DNA of 64,000 nucleotides from Pseudomonas morbosilactucae (GCF_023241715.1 NZ_JALQCW010000006.1:62001-126000), one strand, 5' to 3'; numbered from the stretch's first letter, positions 10,982 to 21,800 are shown. The notes: generated from the letters alone by a model not told the origin. Made by a program: numbers and translations.

Positions 10982-10988
10982 TGGGTTC

Positions 10989-11021
10989 AAGCTCCGAGCT
11001 GTAAGCTTCAAGCGGCAAGCT
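10989..11021 (+). repeat. left inverted repeat of the four-helix-bundle cassette
   Basis: Contains the 13-base core CAAGCGGCAAGCT (11009-11021), found inverted at 11457-11469, plus an outer AAGCTCCGAG matching AAGCTTCGAG at the other end with one difference. Confidence 0.65.
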
Positions 11022-11034
11022 TGTCGGCGTACAG

Positions 11035-11376
11035 CTAGTCAGAAATTTTGTTGATCAACCCGCGCAGCATTCTTGAGAGTTCGCGGGTTTCCATAATCCA
11101 ATTTTCGGCCAGCGGGTCTGCGATGTAAGCAATGTCTCGACCAATAAGGACTTGGGTACGTAGCTCCCCACAGGACGCTTTCGCAATCCAGAGAAAACGA
11201 ACCTTCTCCTTGGCACTGCGACGTTCCATGCCTTCAGCAATATTGGAAGGCACTGAAAGTGCCGAGCGGGTGATTTGATCCTTGAACCCAAAATCCCCAC
11301 ATCGCGCAAATTCTTTGTAGATCCCTACTGCCAAACACTTGCTTCGCTGCCAAACAATCAGCTTCTCGAAATCCAT
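11035..11376 (-). CDS. four-helix bundle protein (S23/IVP family)
   Basis: 113-aa all-helical protein. [40 protein letters not shown] and the [19 protein letters not shown] region are hallmarks of the S23/four-helix bundle family, first seen in 23S rRNA intervening sequences and related in fold to the Avd proteins of diversity-generating retroelements. Function in stand-alone copies is unknown; nucleic-acid binding as a multimer is plausible. It lies between cysD and cysNC in the same direction, flanked by inverted repeats. Base composition is visibly lower in GC than the neighbours (31 of 60 in 11101-11160), which suggests acquisition. No reverse transcriptase or variable repeat is nearby. 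Confidence 0.88.
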   Translation of the reverse strand: MDFEKLIVWQRSKCLAVGIYKEFARCGDFGFKDQITRSALSVPSNIAEGMERRSAKEKVRFLWIAKASCGELRTQVLIGRDIAYIADPLAENWIMETRELSRMLRGLINKISD

Positions 11377-11456
11377 TACGAGTCACTCGATCCCGGCTCA
11401 CAGCAACAGGCCGCAAGCGCCAAACTGCGAAGTTACGCATACCGCCTTTAACTTGC

Positions 11457-11482
11457 AGCTTGCCGCTTGTAACTCGAAGCTT
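11457..11482 (-). repeat. right inverted repeat of the four-helix-bundle cassette
   Basis: The plus strand reads AGCTTGCCGCTTG then TAACTCGAAGCTT. The first 13 bases are the exact reverse complement of 11009-11021. The repeat runs into the TAA stop of cysD. Confidence 0.65.
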
Positions 11483-12398
11483 AGAAGTACCCCTGACGCT
11501 TCTTGTCTTCCATCGAGCCTGCACCATCGTGGTCGATGACACGGCCCTGGCGCTCGGAAGTTCGCGTCAGGAGCATTTCCTGAATGATGTCCGTCAGCGT
11601 CTCGGCTTCGGACTCCACCGCACCCGTCAACGGGTAGCAGCCAAGGGTACGGAAACGTACTTTCTTTTTGACGATTCGGGCTTTGTCTTCGTCGGACAGG
11701 TGTTCGAGGATGCGGTCGTCGTCGATCATGATCAACGTGCCGTTCTTCTCGATCACTTCACGTTCGGCAGCGAAGTACAGCGGCACGATCGGGATGCCTT
11801 CCAGGTAGATGTACTGCCAGATGTCCAACTCGGTCCAGTTCGACAGCGGGAACACGCGGATCGACTCGCCCTTGTTGACGTTGCCGTTGTAGACGTTCCA
11901 CAGCTCGGGGCGCTGGTTCTTCGGGTCCCAACGGTGCTTGCTGTCGCGGAAGGAATACACGCGCTCTTTGGCGCGGGACTTCTCTTCATCGCGACGGGCA
12001 CCGCCGAACGCTGCGTCGAAACCATGCTTGTCCAGTGCCTGTTTCAGGCCCTCGGTCTTCATGATGTCGGTGTGCTTGGCACTGCCGTGGGTGAAGGGGT
12101 TGATACCCTGCGCCACACCGTCAGGATTGACGTGGGTGATGAGGTCCAGGCCAAGCTCTTCGACCATGCGATCGCGGAACTTGTACATTTCCTGGAATTT
12201 CCACTGGGTATCGACGTGCATCACCGGAAACGGCAGCTTGCCCGGGAAGAACGCCTTGCGTGCCAGATGCAGCATCACGGCGGAGTCTTTACCGATGGAG
12301 TACAGCATCACCGGGTTATCGAACTCGGCGGCCACCTCGCGGATGATGTGGATGCTTTCCGCCTCCAGCTGTTTCAGATGCGTCAGTTTGTCGACCAT
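11481..12398 (-). CDS. cysD: sulfate adenylyltransferase subunit 2 CysD
   Basis: ATP-pyrophosphatase-fold subunit of ATP sulfurylase, 305 aa, which adenylates sulfate to APS with the CysN GTPase. The PP-loop SIGKDSAVM is at residues 34-42. [20 protein letters not shown] and the C-terminal [13 protein letters not shown] are conserved in the family. The start [21 protein letters not shown] is standard. It is the first gene of the sulfate activation operon. Upstream, an extended -10 (TGCTAGCAT, reading to 12454) and an 18-base palindrome (12503-12520) are placed as expected for CysB activation. Confidence 0.96.
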   Translation of the reverse strand: MVDKLTHLKQLEAESIHIIREVAAEFDNPVMLYSIGKDSAVMLHLARKAFFPGKLPFPVMHVDTQWKFQEMYKFRDRMVEELGLDLITHVNPDGVAQGINPFTHGSAKHTDIMKTEGLKQALDKHGFDAAFGGARRDEEKSRAKERVYSFRDSKHRWDPKNQRPELWNVYNGNVNKGESIRVFPLSNWTELDIWQYIYLEGIPIVPLYFAAEREVIEKNGTLIMIDDDRILEHLSDEDKARIVKKKVRFRTLGCYPLTGAVESEAETLTDIIQEMLLTRTSERQGRVIDHDGAGSMEDKKRQGYF

Positions 12399-12502
12399 GG
12401 CTACTCACGAAAGCTTTCTTATGAACGGCCATCGGGCCGTGTTCGAGCGGGGCATGCTAGCACAGCGTGCCGCTTCTATTCAGGGCGCCAAATAGAACGA
12501 AA

Positions 12503-12520
12503 CGATATATGAATATATCG
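12503..12520. promoter_or_regulatory. AT-rich perfect palindrome upstream of cysD (possible CysB site)
   Basis: CGATATAT-GA-ATATATCG is a perfect inverted repeat apart from its 2-base centre. It lies about 60 bases upstream of the start site predicted from an extended -10 element, TGCTAGCAT on the minus strand ending at 12454. A LysR-type activator such as CysB would bind in this position; the assignment is inferred from position only. Confidence 0.45.
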
Positions 12521-12621
12521 CCTCGTTTGGGTCTGTCCGTGGCTTGTGGGGTGCCGGCTGGCCGAGGTTGGCGCTCGTGAAATCGCCGGGGGCGGCGACG
12601 TCGGATGCCCCTCAAACGGCG

Positions 12622-12652
12622 ATCGCCGACAAGCCGGCGCCAACAGGCGGAG
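12622..12652. repeat. REP-like sequence downstream of the nif3-like gene
   Basis: ATCGCCGACAAGCCGGCGCC followed by AACAGG resembles the Pseudomonas REP consensus (GCCGGCAAGCCGGCTCCTACA type). It is a diverged single copy directly after the stop of the minus-strand gene. Confidence 0.5.
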
Positions 12653-12654
12653 CG

Positions 12655-13413
12655 TTAGATGGGGTTGGGGCAGTCGATGAACAGGTGCTCCAGGGCGAAG
12701 CGCCGGGCCAGGTAATCACCCAGGGCCTGGACGCCATAACGCTCGGTGGCGTGATGGCCGGCGGCAATAAAACTGATGCCGTTCTCCCGGGCGCTGTGAT
12801 AGGTCTGCTCCGAGGCTTCGCCGCTCAGGTACAGGTCAACGCCGGCCTGCACGGCCTGGTCGATGTAGCCCTGGCCACCGCCGGTGCACCAGCCGACGCG
12901 GCGGATCATGTCCTCGCCTTCGATCAACAACGGCTCGCGCCCCATGACTTCCTGCACGCGTCGGGCAAAGTCCCGTGGCGTCATGGGTTCGTTGAGTGAG
13001 CCCACCAGGCCGACGATTTTCAGGTTGTCCGGATCCAGGGGCCCTTCGACGGTGATGTCCAGTTGCCGCGCCAGTTGCACGTTGTTGCCAACGTCCGGAT
13101 GCAGATCCAGGGGCAAGTGGTAGGCCAGCAGGCTGATGTCGTGCTTGAGCAGGGTTTTCAGGCGCCGCTGCTTCATGCCCGTGATGCACGGGTTCTCGCC
13201 TTTCCAGAAGTAACCATGGTGCACCAGCACCAGATCGGCCTTGGCCTCGACGGCGGCATCGAGCAATGCCTGGCTGGCGGTGACGCCACTGACGATGCGC
13301 ATCACCTGCGGGCGCCCCTCGACCTGCAGGCCATTGGGGCAATAGTCGGCAATCCGCGAACTGCCCAGATAACGGTCGGCTTCTTCCACCAGGGTGCTCA
13401 GGGCAACGGCCAT
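12655..13413 (-). CDS. Nif3-like dinuclear metal-centre protein (YbgI family)
   Basis: 252-aa member of the Nif3/DUF34 family, which forms toroidal hexamers with a dinuclear metal centre on the inner face. LVLVHHGYFWKGE carries the paired histidines, AYHLPLDLHPDVGNN the next ligands, and GHHATERYGVQALGDYL the C-terminal His/Glu ligands. CPNGLQVEGRPQV near the start is also conserved. The biochemical role is not settled: a metal-dependent hydrolase or a metal-related function has been proposed for the family. It is divergent from algW, a common neighbour in Pseudomonas. Confidence 0.9.
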   Translation of the reverse strand: MAVALSTLVEEADRYLGSSRIADYCPNGLQVEGRPQVMRIVSGVTASQALLDAAVEAKADLVLVHHGYFWKGENPCITGMKQRRLKTLLKHDISLLAYHLPLDLHPDVGNNVQLARQLDITVEGPLDPDNLKIVGLVGSLNEPMTPRDFARRVQEVMGREPLLIEGEDMIRRVGWCTGGGQGYIDQAVQAGVDLYLSGEASEQTYHSARENGISFIAAGHHATERYGVQALGDYLARRFALEHLFIDCPNPI

Positions 13414-13456
13414 AAAAGACTCCTAAATATCCCGTTCAGAGGCGCGCTTGGCCTCG

Positions 13457-13462
13457 TATAAT
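13457..13462 (+). promoter_or_regulatory. -10 element (TATAAT) upstream of algW
   Basis: A perfect TATAAT lies 54 bases before the algW ATG. The matching -35 is weak (TTCAGA at 13435-13440, 16-base spacing). Confidence 0.45.
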
Positions 13463-13515
13463 GCGCGACATTATGGGCCGTGCGCGGTCCTTCGCAACCA
13501 CCCAGGACTTGCTCA

Positions 13516-14670
13516 ATGTTCAAGGCTCTGCGTTTTTTTGGCTGGCCGCTGCTGGCCGGTGTGCTTATCGCGTTACTGATTATCCAGCGTTATCCGGAGT
13601 GGGTCGGGCTGCCCAGCCTGGACGTCAACCTGCAACAGGCGCCGCAGACCAGCAACACTCAGCAGGGCCCGGTCTCTTACGCGGACGCTGTGGTGATTGC
13701 CGCGCCGGCAGTGGTCAACCTCTACACCACCAAGGTCATCAACAAACCCGCCCACCCGTTGTTCGAGGACCCGCAATTTCGCCGGTTCTTCGGCGATAAC
13801 CTGCCCAAGCAGCAGCGCATGGAGTCGAGCCTGGGTTCGGGGGTGATCATGAGCCCCGAAGGCTACCTGCTGACCAACAACCATGTGACCTCCGGCGCCG
13901 AGCAAATCGTGGTGGCGCTCAAGGACGGCCGTGAAACCCTGGCCCGCGTCATCGGCAGCGACCCGGAAACCGACCTCGCAGTCCTCAAGATCGACCTGAA
14001 AAACCTGCCATCGATCACCATTGGCCGCTCGGAAAACATCCGCGTGGGTGACGTTGCGCTGGCCATCGGCAACCCCTTTGGTGTCGGCCAGACCGTGACA
14101 ATGGGCATCATCAGCGCCACCGGGCGCAACCAGTTGGGCCTGAACAACTACGAAGACTTCATCCAGACCGACGCGGCGATCAACCCGGGCAATTCCGGCG
14201 GCGCCTTGGTGGATGCCAACGGCAACCTGACCGGGATCAACACCGCGATCTTCTCCAAGTCCGGCGGCTCCCAGGGCATCGGTTTTGCCATCCCGATCAA
14301 GCTGGCCATGGAGGTGATGAAGTCGATCATCGAACACGGCCAGGTCATTCGTGGCTGGCTGGGCATCGAAGTGCAGCCACTCACCCAGGAACTGGCGGAG
14401 TCCTTTGGCCTGTCAGGGCGCCCCGGGATCGTGGTTGCGGGGATTTTCCGCGATGGCCCGGCGCAGAAGGCCGGCATGCAATTGGGTGACGTGATTCTCA
14501 GCATCGACGGAGAACCCGCCGGCGACGGTCGCCGCTCGATGAACCAGGTCGCGCGGATCAAGCCCAGCGACAAGGTGAGCATCCTGGTGATGCGCAATGG
14601 CAAGGAGATCAAGCTCACCGCCGAGATCGGCCTGCGTCCGCCACCGGCGCCAGTCAAAGAAGAAGAGTAA
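13516..14670 (+). CDS. algW: periplasmic serine protease AlgW (DegS-type)
   Basis: Membrane-anchored HtrA-family protease, 384 aa. It cleaves the anti-sigma factor MucA when misfolded outer-membrane protein signals bind its PDZ domain, releasing AlgU. Residues 5-23 form the N-terminal membrane anchor. The catalytic triad is His123 (TNNHV), Asp153 (TDLAVLK) and Ser227 (PGNSGG), followed by one PDZ domain (residues about 280-370), as in DegS and unlike two-PDZ MucD. The start at 13516 (MFKALRFFGWPLL) is preferred over an in-frame start 12 codons upstream. It is divergent from the nif3-like gene. Confidence 0.95.
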   Translation: MFKALRFFGWPLLAGVLIALLIIQRYPEWVGLPSLDVNLQQAPQTSNTQQGPVSYADAVVIAAPAVVNLYTTKVINKPAHPLFEDPQFRRFFGDNLPKQQRMESSLGSGVIMSPEGYLLTNNHVTSGAEQIVVALKDGRETLARVIGSDPETDLAVLKIDLKNLPSITIGRSENIRVGDVALAIGNPFGVGQTVTMGIISATGRNQLGLNNYEDFIQTDAAINPGNSGGALVDANGNLTGINTAIFSKSGGSQGIGFAIPIKLAMEVMKSIIEHGQVIRGWLGIEVQPLTQELAESFGLSGRPGIVVAGIFRDGPAQKAGMQLGDVILSIDGEPAGDGRRSMNQVARIKPSDKVSILVMRNGKEIKLTAEIGLRPPPAPVKEEE

Positions 14671-14675
14671 GTCGT

Positions 14676-14693
14676 AGCCCGGCACGCCGGGCT
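14676..14693 (+). terminator. hairpin after algW
   Basis: Perfect 7-bp stem AGCCCGG-CACG-CCGGGCT, five bases after the algW stop, followed by TAACGATATAAATT rather than a run of T. A weak intrinsic terminator is likely. Confidence 0.5.
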
Positions 14694-14695
14694 AA

Positions 14696-14716
14696 CGATA
14701 TAAATTCTCATTAGTC
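14696..14716 (+). promoter_or_regulatory. possible Fur box upstream of the TonB-dependent receptor
   Basis: The AT-rich sequence CGATATAAATTCTCATTAGTC has partial similarity to the Fur consensus (GATAATGATAATCATTATC), mainly TTCTCATTA, and lies about 40 bases before the receptor start. The match is imperfect. Confidence 0.35.
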
Positions 14717-14754
14717 ATGTTATATTGTTTCAATATCGATATTGGAACCCTTTC

Positions 14755-16860
14755 ATGACGTCTCGAACATTTGCCTCTCTGGCAGGCCTGACCCTGGGCC
14801 TGCTGGCCGATCCCCTGCTCGCCGAAGAACCCCAGCCGCTCGAACTCGACGCCACCAGCATCACCTCCGAATACGAATCCACCAACGCCCCGCTCAAGGG
14901 TTATCAGGCAAGCCGCGCCTCCAGTGCGACCAAGACCGACACAGCGATCCGTGACATTCCCCAGTCCATCAGCGTGATCCCTGCCAGCGTGCTCAAGGAC
15001 TTGGGCAGCACGAGTGTCGAGCGCGCCCTGGAATTCGCCGGTGGTGTCTCCAAGCAAAACAACTTCGGCGGCCTGACGCTCTACGAATACAGCGTGCGCG
15101 GCTTCACCACGTCGGAGTTCTACAAGGACGGCTTCAGCGCCAACCGCGGCTACCCGAGCACACCGGATGCGGCCAATATCGAACGCATCGAAGTGCTCAA
15201 AGGCCCCGCCGCCAGTCTCTATGGCCGTGGCGACCCGGGTGGCACGGTGAACATTGTTAGCAAGAAGCCTCAGCCGGAAGCCTTCACCACCCTGCAGACC
15301 AGCGTCGGCAGCTGGGACCGCTACCGCACCGCCCTGGACCTCAACACGCCGCTCGACGAGCAAGGCCAGGTCCTGTCCCGGGTCAACCTGGCAGTCGAAG
15401 ACAACCAGAGTTTCCGCGATCACGTCGACAGCCAACGGGTGTTCGTCGCACCCTCCCTGAGCTGGCAGATCAACCCAGACACCCACCTGTTGCTGGAAAG
15501 CGAGTTCGTGCGCCACAGCTCGACCTTCGACCGCGGCATTGTCGCGCCGAACAATCGTTGGAGCGGCGTGTCACGCTCGACCTTCCTCGGCGAACCCAAT
15601 GACGGCAACATCGACAACCACAACAACATGCTGCAAGCAGCCCTGGAGCATCACCTCAACGACGCCTGGAAATTGCGCCTGGCCAGCCACTACAAAGAGG
15701 GCAAGCTCTGGGGCTTCGCCTCGGAAGCCCGGCCTTTGAATGCCGACCTGCGCACGGTCAATCGGCGCTATCGCGAGCGCGACAGCAACTGGCATGACAG
15801 CATCACCCAGCTGGAACTCCACGGCCTGTTGGACATCGGCAGCTGGCAACACCAGTTGCTGATCGGCAGCGAATACGAGAACTACCGCAAGAACGAACGG
15901 GTCACCACCATTACGGGCAGCACCTACCCCATCGATATCTATAACCCGGTGTACGGCCAGCCCAAGCCAAATGGCCTGCGCTCCGGCACCGACTTCTCCG
16001 AGCACGTGCAAAGCCAGGCATTGAACCTGCAGGACCAGATCATCTTCAGCGACCGCCTGCGGGGCATGCTCGGGGCGCGCTTCGAGCACTTCGAACAACG
16101 CATCGACGACCACGTCAGTGGCCTCCCCTCGCGCCAGACTCACGACGCCCTGACCCAGCGCGCCGGCCTGCTGTACCAACTGACCCCGCAAGTGGGCCTG
16201 TTCGCCAACGCCTCCACCTCGTTCAAGCCCAACAACGGCCTGGACGCCGAGAGCAAAACCTTCAAGCCCGAAGAAGGCGTCGGTTATGAAGTGGGGATCA
16301 AGAGCGAGCTGTTCGACGAGCGCCTGAGCAGCACCCTCGCCGCCTTCCACATCGAAAAGGAAAACGTCCTGGCCCTCGACCCGGCCACCAACAGCAACCG
16401 GGCCATGGGCAAAGCCCGCAGCCAGGGCCTGGACCTGCAAGTGACCGGGCAACTCACCGACGCGGTGCGGCTGATCGGCGCCTTCGCCTACATCGACGCC
16501 AAGGTCACCGAGGGCGACCCGTCCATTCCCGCTGGCAGCCGCATTCTCGGCGTGGCCAAGCGCAGCGGCAGCCTTCTGGGGGTCTATGAGTTTCAGGAAG
16601 GCTCGTTGCGCGGCTCGGATGTCGGCGCAGCCTTCACGTACGTGGGCGACCGTTCCGGGGAAGCCGGCAGCCGCTTCGAGTTACCGGCCTACCAGACCGT
16701 GGACCTGTTGGCCCACTACAAGGCCAGTGAGCAGGTGACCTTGGGCCTGAACCTGAACAATGTGTTCGATGAGAAGTACTACGAGCGCTCTTACAGCAAC
16801 TACTGGGTCAACCCCGGGGAGCCGCGCAACTTCACCCTGAGCCTGACCCTCAGCCTATAA
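14755..16860 (+). CDS. TonB-dependent siderophore receptor
   Basis: Outer-membrane 22-strand barrel importing a ferric siderophore, 701 aa. The N-terminus is a signal peptide (cleavage probably after LLAEE or nearby), with no extra N-terminal signalling domain, so it is not an FpvA/FoxA-type transducer. The plug domain runs over residues about 40-160 (DIPQSISVIPASVLKDLGS, IERIEVLKGPAASLYGRGDPGGTVNIVSKKP). The C-terminal beta strands end in NPGEPRNFTLSLTLSL. The start at 14755 is chosen because it directly precedes the signal peptide. It appears monocistronic with a strong terminator. The substrate cannot be fixed; a hydroxamate or catecholate siderophore is likely. Confidence 0.92.
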   Translation: MTSRTFASLAGLTLGLLADPLLAEEPQPLELDATSITSEYESTNAPLKGYQASRASSATKTDTAIRDIPQSISVIPASVLKDLGSTSVERALEFAGGVSKQNNFGGLTLYEYSVRGFTTSEFYKDGFSANRGYPSTPDAANIERIEVLKGPAASLYGRGDPGGTVNIVSKKPQPEAFTTLQTSVGSWDRYRTALDLNTPLDEQGQVLSRVNLAVEDNQSFRDHVDSQRVFVAPSLSWQINPDTHLLLESEFVRHSSTFDRGIVAPNNRWSGVSRSTFLGEPNDGNIDNHNNMLQAALEHHLNDAWKLRLASHYKEGKLWGFASEARPLNADLRTVNRRYRERDSNWHDSITQLELHGLLDIGSWQHQLLIGSEYENYRKNERVTTITGSTYPIDIYNPVYGQPKPNGLRSGTDFSEHVQSQALNLQDQIIFSDRLRGMLGARFEHFEQRIDDHVSGLPSRQTHDALTQRAGLLYQLTPQVGLFANASTSFKPNNGLDAESKTFKPEEGVGYEVGIKSELFDERLSSTLAAFHIEKENVLALDPATNSNRAMGKARSQGLDLQVTGQLTDAVRLIGAFAYIDAKVTEGDPSIPAGSRILGVAKRSGSLLGVYEFQEGSLRGSDVGAAFTYVGDRSGEAGSRFELPAYQTVDLLAHYKASEQVTLGLNLNNVFDEKYYERSYSNYWVNPGEPRNFTLSLTLSL

Positions 16861-16893
16861 AAAAGCCCGCTCCTGTGAGGGAGCGGGCTTTTT
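16859..16893. terminator. bidirectional Rho-independent terminator
   Basis: GCCCGCTCC (16865-16873) pairs with GGAGCGGGC (16880-16888), loop TGTGAG, with A residues before and TTTTT after. It sits between the convergent receptor gene and hisC. Confidence 0.92.
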
Positions 16894-16905
16894 ATCTTCA
16901 AGGGC

Positions 16906-17958
16906 TTAAAGCTCGCCCAGTCCGTCAATCAGCGCCTGGTTCTGCTCTGGCGTGCCGATGGAGATACGCAGGAACTGGGCAATGCGCTGCTGCTTGAAGT
17001 GGCGGACGATCACTCCTTGCTCCCGCAGCTTGGCCGCCAGGCCGGCCGCGTCGTGCCCGGGGTGACGGGCAAAGATGAAGTTGGCCGCCGACGGCAGCAC
17101 CTCGAACCCCTTGGCCTGCAGTTGCGCCACCACGTAGTCGCGGCTGTCGATCACCCGCTGGCAGGTGCTCTGGAAGTACTCGCGGTCTTCGAACGCGGCG
17201 GTTGCACCGACAATCGCCAAGCGGTCCAGGGGGTAGGAGTTGAAGCTGTTCTTGATCCGCTCCAGGGCCTCGATCAGGTCCGGATGACCCACCGCCAGGC
17301 CGACCCGCAAGCCCGCCAGGGAGCGCGACTTGGACAGGGTCTGGGTCACCAGCAGGTTCGGATAGCGATCCACCAGGCCAATGGCCGTCTCACCGCCAAA
17401 GTCGATATAGGCTTCGTCGACCACCACCACCGAATCCGGGCTGGCCTTGAGGATCTGCTCCACCGCGTCCAGGGGCAGCAGGCAGCCGGTGGGCGCGTTC
17501 GGGTTAGGGAAGATGATCCCGCCATTGGGCTTGGCATAGTCCGCCGTGCGGATCTGGAACTGCTCATCCAGGGGCACCGCTTCGAAGTCGATGCCGTACA
17601 GGCCGCAATACACCGGGTAGAAGCTGTAGCTGATGTCCGGGAACAGCAACGGCTGATCGTGTTGCAGCAAGCCGTGGAAAATGTGCGCCAGGACTTCATC
17701 CGAACCGTTGCCGAGGAACACCTGGTTGCTCTGCACGCCGTAATAGCCAGCCACCGCCTGCTTCAGCAGGTCGCTGTTGGGGTCCGGGTACAGGCGCAGG
17801 TTGTCATTGAGCTCGGCCTGCATCGCCGACAGGGCCTTGGGCGACGGGCCATAAGGGTTTTCGTTGGTGTTGAGCTTGACCAGCTTGGTCAGCTTTGGCT
17901 GTTCGCCCGGCACATAAGGCACCAGATCCTTGACGAACGGACTCCAGAATTTGCTCAT
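16906..17958 (-). CDS. hisC: histidinol-phosphate aminotransferase HisC
   Basis: PLP-dependent class I/II aminotransferase, 350 aa, converting imidazole-acetol phosphate to histidinol phosphate. Visible are [31 protein letters not shown] and the PLP lysine in [14 protein letters not shown]. The start ATG at 17956-17958 ([19 protein letters not shown]) lies two bases after the hisD stop; an alternative ATG two codons upstream overlaps that stop. It is the last gene of the ibaG-murA-hisG-hisD-hisC run. Pseudomonads often carry a second hisC paralogue elsewhere. Confidence 0.95.
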   Translation of the reverse strand: MSKFWSPFVKDLVPYVPGEQPKLTKLVKLNTNENPYGPSPKALSAMQAELNDNLRLYPDPNSDLLKQAVAGYYGVQSNQVFLGNGSDEVLAHIFHGLLQHDQPLLFPDISYSFYPVYCGLYGIDFEAVPLDEQFQIRTADYAKPNGGIIFPNPNAPTGCLLPLDAVEQILKASPDSVVVVDEAYIDFGGETAIGLVDRYPNLLVTQTLSKSRSLAGLRVGLAVGHPDLIEALERIKNSFNSYPLDRLAIVGATAAFEDREYFQSTCQRVIDSRDYVVAQLQAKGFEVLPSAANFIFARHPGHDAAGLAAKLREQGVIVRHFKQQRIAQFLRISIGTPEQNQALIDGLGEL

Positions 17959-17960
17959 GC

Positions 17961-19289
17961 TCATTGCCCCTTTGCTTGATCGTCGACGATGCGGTATTCG
18001 GCACTGCGGGCGTGGGCGGTCAGCGACTCGCCACGGGCCAGCACCGACGCGGTCTTGCCCAGTTCGGATGCGCCCTGCTCGGAGCAGAAGATGATCGACG
18101 AACGTTTCTGGAAGTCGTACACGCCCAGTGGCGAGGAGAAACGTGCGGTGCCGGAGGTCGGCAGCACGTGGTTCGGCCCGGCGCAGTAATCGCCCAAGGC
18201 TTCGGAGGTGTGACGGCCCATGAAGATCGCCCCCGCGTGACGAATCTGCGGCAGCCAAGCTTGTGGGTCCGCCACCGACAACTCCAAGTGCTCCGGCGCG
18301 ATGCGGTTGGCCACGTCGATGGCCTGCTGCATGTCGCGCACTTTGATCAGGGCGCCACGGCCATTGATCGAGGTGTTGATGATTTCGGCACGCTCCATGG
18401 TCGGCAGCAGCTTGGCGATGCTCGCCGCCACCTGGTCGAGGAACTCCGCGTCCGGGCTGACCAGGATCGCCTGGGCGTCTTCATCGTGCTCAGCCTGGGA
18501 AAACAGGTCCATGGCGATCCAGTCCGGGTCGGTCTGGCCGTCACAGACCACGAGGATCTCGGAGGGGCCGGCAATCATGTCGATGCCCACCTGGCCAAAC
18601 ACGTGGCGCTTGGCAGTGGCCACATAGATGTTGCCCGGGCCGACCACCTTGTCCACCTGGGGCACGCTTTCGGTGCCATAGGCCAGGGCGGCAACCGCTT
18701 GGGCGCCACCGATGGTGAACACCCGGTCGACCCCGGCGATGCAGGCTGCGGCCAGCACCAGTTCATTGACCTCGCCACGCGGCGTAGGCACTACCATCAC
18801 CACCTCGGTGACCCCCGCCACTTTGGCCGGGATCGCGTTCATCAACACCGAGGACGGGTAGGACGCCTTGCCACCGGGTACATACAGGCCGGCACGGTCC
18901 AACGGGGTGACTTTCTGCCCCAGCACGGTGCCGTCGGCCTCGGTGTAGGTCCAGGAATCCTGTTTCTGTTTTTCGTGATAGCTGCGGACCCGCGCGGCGG
19001 CTTTTTCCAGGGCTTCGCGCTGGGGTACGGTGATGCGGGTCAGGGCCAGTTCCAGGCGCTCACGGGGCAGGATCAGGTCGGCCATGGAGCTGACCTGCAA
19101 GCCATCGAAGCGCTCGGTGAATTCCACCAGCGCCGCATCGCCGCGTTCACGCACGGCCTTGATGATGTCCAGCACCCGCTGATTGACCGAGTCGTCAGAG
19201 ACACTTTCCCAGCTCAGCAGATGATCCAGATGCTGGGCGAAATCCGGGTCGGCAGCGTTGAGTCGGCGAATTGCAGTGGGAGCGGTCAT
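17961..19289 (-). CDS. hisD: histidinol dehydrogenase HisD
   Basis: NAD- and zinc-dependent enzyme oxidising histidinol to histidine, 442 aa (usual about 430-440). [62 protein letters not shown] and [16 protein letters not shown] are conserved, the last carrying the zinc and catalytic histidine region, with [19 protein letters not shown] near the end. The ATG at 19287-19289 ([17 protein letters not shown]) is preferred over an in-frame start 18 codons upstream. It is separated from hisG by 154 bases containing a hairpin (19418-19436). Confidence 0.96.
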   Translation of the reverse strand: MTAPTAIRRLNAADPDFAQHLDHLLSWESVSDDSVNQRVLDIIKAVRERGDAALVEFTERFDGLQVSSMADLILPRERLELALTRITVPQREALEKAAARVRSYHEKQKQDSWTYTEADGTVLGQKVTPLDRAGLYVPGGKASYPSSVLMNAIPAKVAGVTEVVMVVPTPRGEVNELVLAAACIAGVDRVFTIGGAQAVAALAYGTESVPQVDKVVGPGNIYVATAKRHVFGQVGIDMIAGPSEILVVCDGQTDPDWIAMDLFSQAEHDEDAQAILVSPDAEFLDQVAASIAKLLPTMERAEIINTSINGRGALIKVRDMQQAIDVANRIAPEHLELSVADPQAWLPQIRHAGAIFMGRHTSEALGDYCAGPNHVLPTSGTARFSSPLGVYDFQKRSSIIFCSEQGASELGKTASVLARGESLTAHARSAEYRIVDDQAKGQ

Positions 19290-19443
19290 AGCGAAGGCCT
19301 CATTTATTGGCGAGTGCTCAAAAGGACAAGCTTGGTTTTGCAAAGCTCAGGCGCCGCAAGACTACCAAGCCATCCGCGTGGGCACCTGAGCATTCTGGCT
19401 ATGACGCGGATAGATGGGCGTGGCTCAAGGCCACGCATGTGAA

Positions 19444-20079
19444 TCAGCCGCGGTGTCGCGACTCCACTGCTTTGCGCAGGGTGTCGATCAACGCCTGGAT
19501 GCGGGCGTGCTGCATTTTCATCGAAGCCTTGTTGACCACCAGGCGCGAACTGATGGTGGCGATCAGCTCCTGGGGCTCCAGGCCATTGGCCCGCAAGGTG
19601 TTGCCGGTGTCGACCACGTCGATGATCTTGTCCGCCAGGCCGATCAGCGGCGCCAGCTCCATCGAACCGTAGAGCTTGATGATGTCGACCTGGCGACCCT
19701 GTTCGGCGTAGTAACGCTTGGCCACATTGACGAACTTGGTGGCCACGCGCAGCCGGCCCTTGGGCTCGGCGGCACCGATGGCACCGGCGGTCATCAGCTT
19801 GCACTTGGCAATCTGCAGGTCCAGCGGCTCGTACAGGCCCTGGCCGGTGTATTCCATCAGCACGTCCTTGCCAGCGACCCCGAGGTCAGCGGCCCCATGC
19901 TCGACGTAGGTCGGCACATCGGTGGCGCGCACGATCAGCAGGCGCACATCGGCCTGGGTCGTGGGAATGATCAGCTTGCGGCTCTTGTCCGGATTCTCGG
20001 TCGGCACGATGCCCGCTTCAGCCAGAAGCGGCAGCGTGTCGTCAAGGATACGGCCCTTGGACAATGCGATGGTCAACAT
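19444..20079 (-). CDS. hisG: ATP phosphoribosyltransferase HisG (short form)
   Basis: First enzyme of histidine synthesis, joining ATP and PRPP, 211 aa. This is the short HisG form, which lacks the C-terminal regulatory domain and needs HisZ (encoded elsewhere) for activity and feedback control. [38 protein letters not shown] and the PRPP-loop region [16 protein letters not shown] are visible. It lies between murA (131 bases upstream) and hisD (154 bases downstream), an arrangement conserved in Pseudomonas. Confidence 0.96.
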   Translation of the reverse strand: MLTIALSKGRILDDTLPLLAEAGIVPTENPDKSRKLIIPTTQADVRLLIVRATDVPTYVEHGAADLGVAGKDVLMEYTGQGLYEPLDLQIAKCKLMTAGAIGAAEPKGRLRVATKFVNVAKRYYAEQGRQVDIIKLYGSMELAPLIGLADKIIDVVDTGNTLRANGLEPQELIATISSRLVVNKASMKMQHARIQALIDTLRKAVESRHRG

Positions 20080-20210
20080 GGGAAACGTCAGTCCTTATCA
20101 GGCTACTGATGCCCGGTCGCAAATGGCGCCAGACACAGATCGAGCCTGATGACAGGCTCGACTTGAAACTCAATCAAGGTGTGGGCACGTCCTTGTGCCC
20201 ATGACACCGA

Positions 20211-21753
<1,543 letters not shown>

Positions 21754-21800
21754 GCTCAACCTCAATCGGCGCCCTGTGCGCGCGGGTCGCACATCATACA

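Larger units (their letters stand above)
10989..11482. mobile_element. putative inverted-repeat cassette inside the cysD-cysNC operon
   Basis: A stretch of about 494 bases sits between the cysD stop and the cysNC start and carries one small gene (11035-11376). It is bounded by related inverted sequences. The left end reads AAGCTCCGAGCTGTAAGC then TTCAAGCGGCAAGCT (10989-11021). The reverse complement of the right end (11457-11482) reads AAGCTTCGAGTTACAAGC then GGCAAGCT. A 13-base core, CAAGCGGCAAGCT, is identical and inverted (11009-11021 and 11457-11469). The right repeat overlaps the cysD stop codon. Mobility is an inference. Confidence 0.5.

Noticed and set aside
9068..11038. 656-codon open frame on the plus strand opposite cysNC
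   Set aside because: Antisense shadow of a gene with intact catalytic motifs; begins inside the terminator.
11035..11376. Diversity-generating retroelement suggested by the Avd-like fold of the four-helix-bundle protein
   Set aside because: No reverse transcriptase, template repeat or variable repeat is visible nearby; cysNC and cysD show no variable C-terminal domain.
11377..11480. rRNA intervening sequence (usual home of S23-type genes)
   Set aside because: No rRNA sequence is present in the window; the neighbours are cysD and cysNC.
19290..19443. Histidine leader peptide or T-box-like attenuator between hisG and hisD
   Set aside because: The gap contains a short hairpin (19418-19436) but no His-rich short reading frame and no recognisable riboswitch core.
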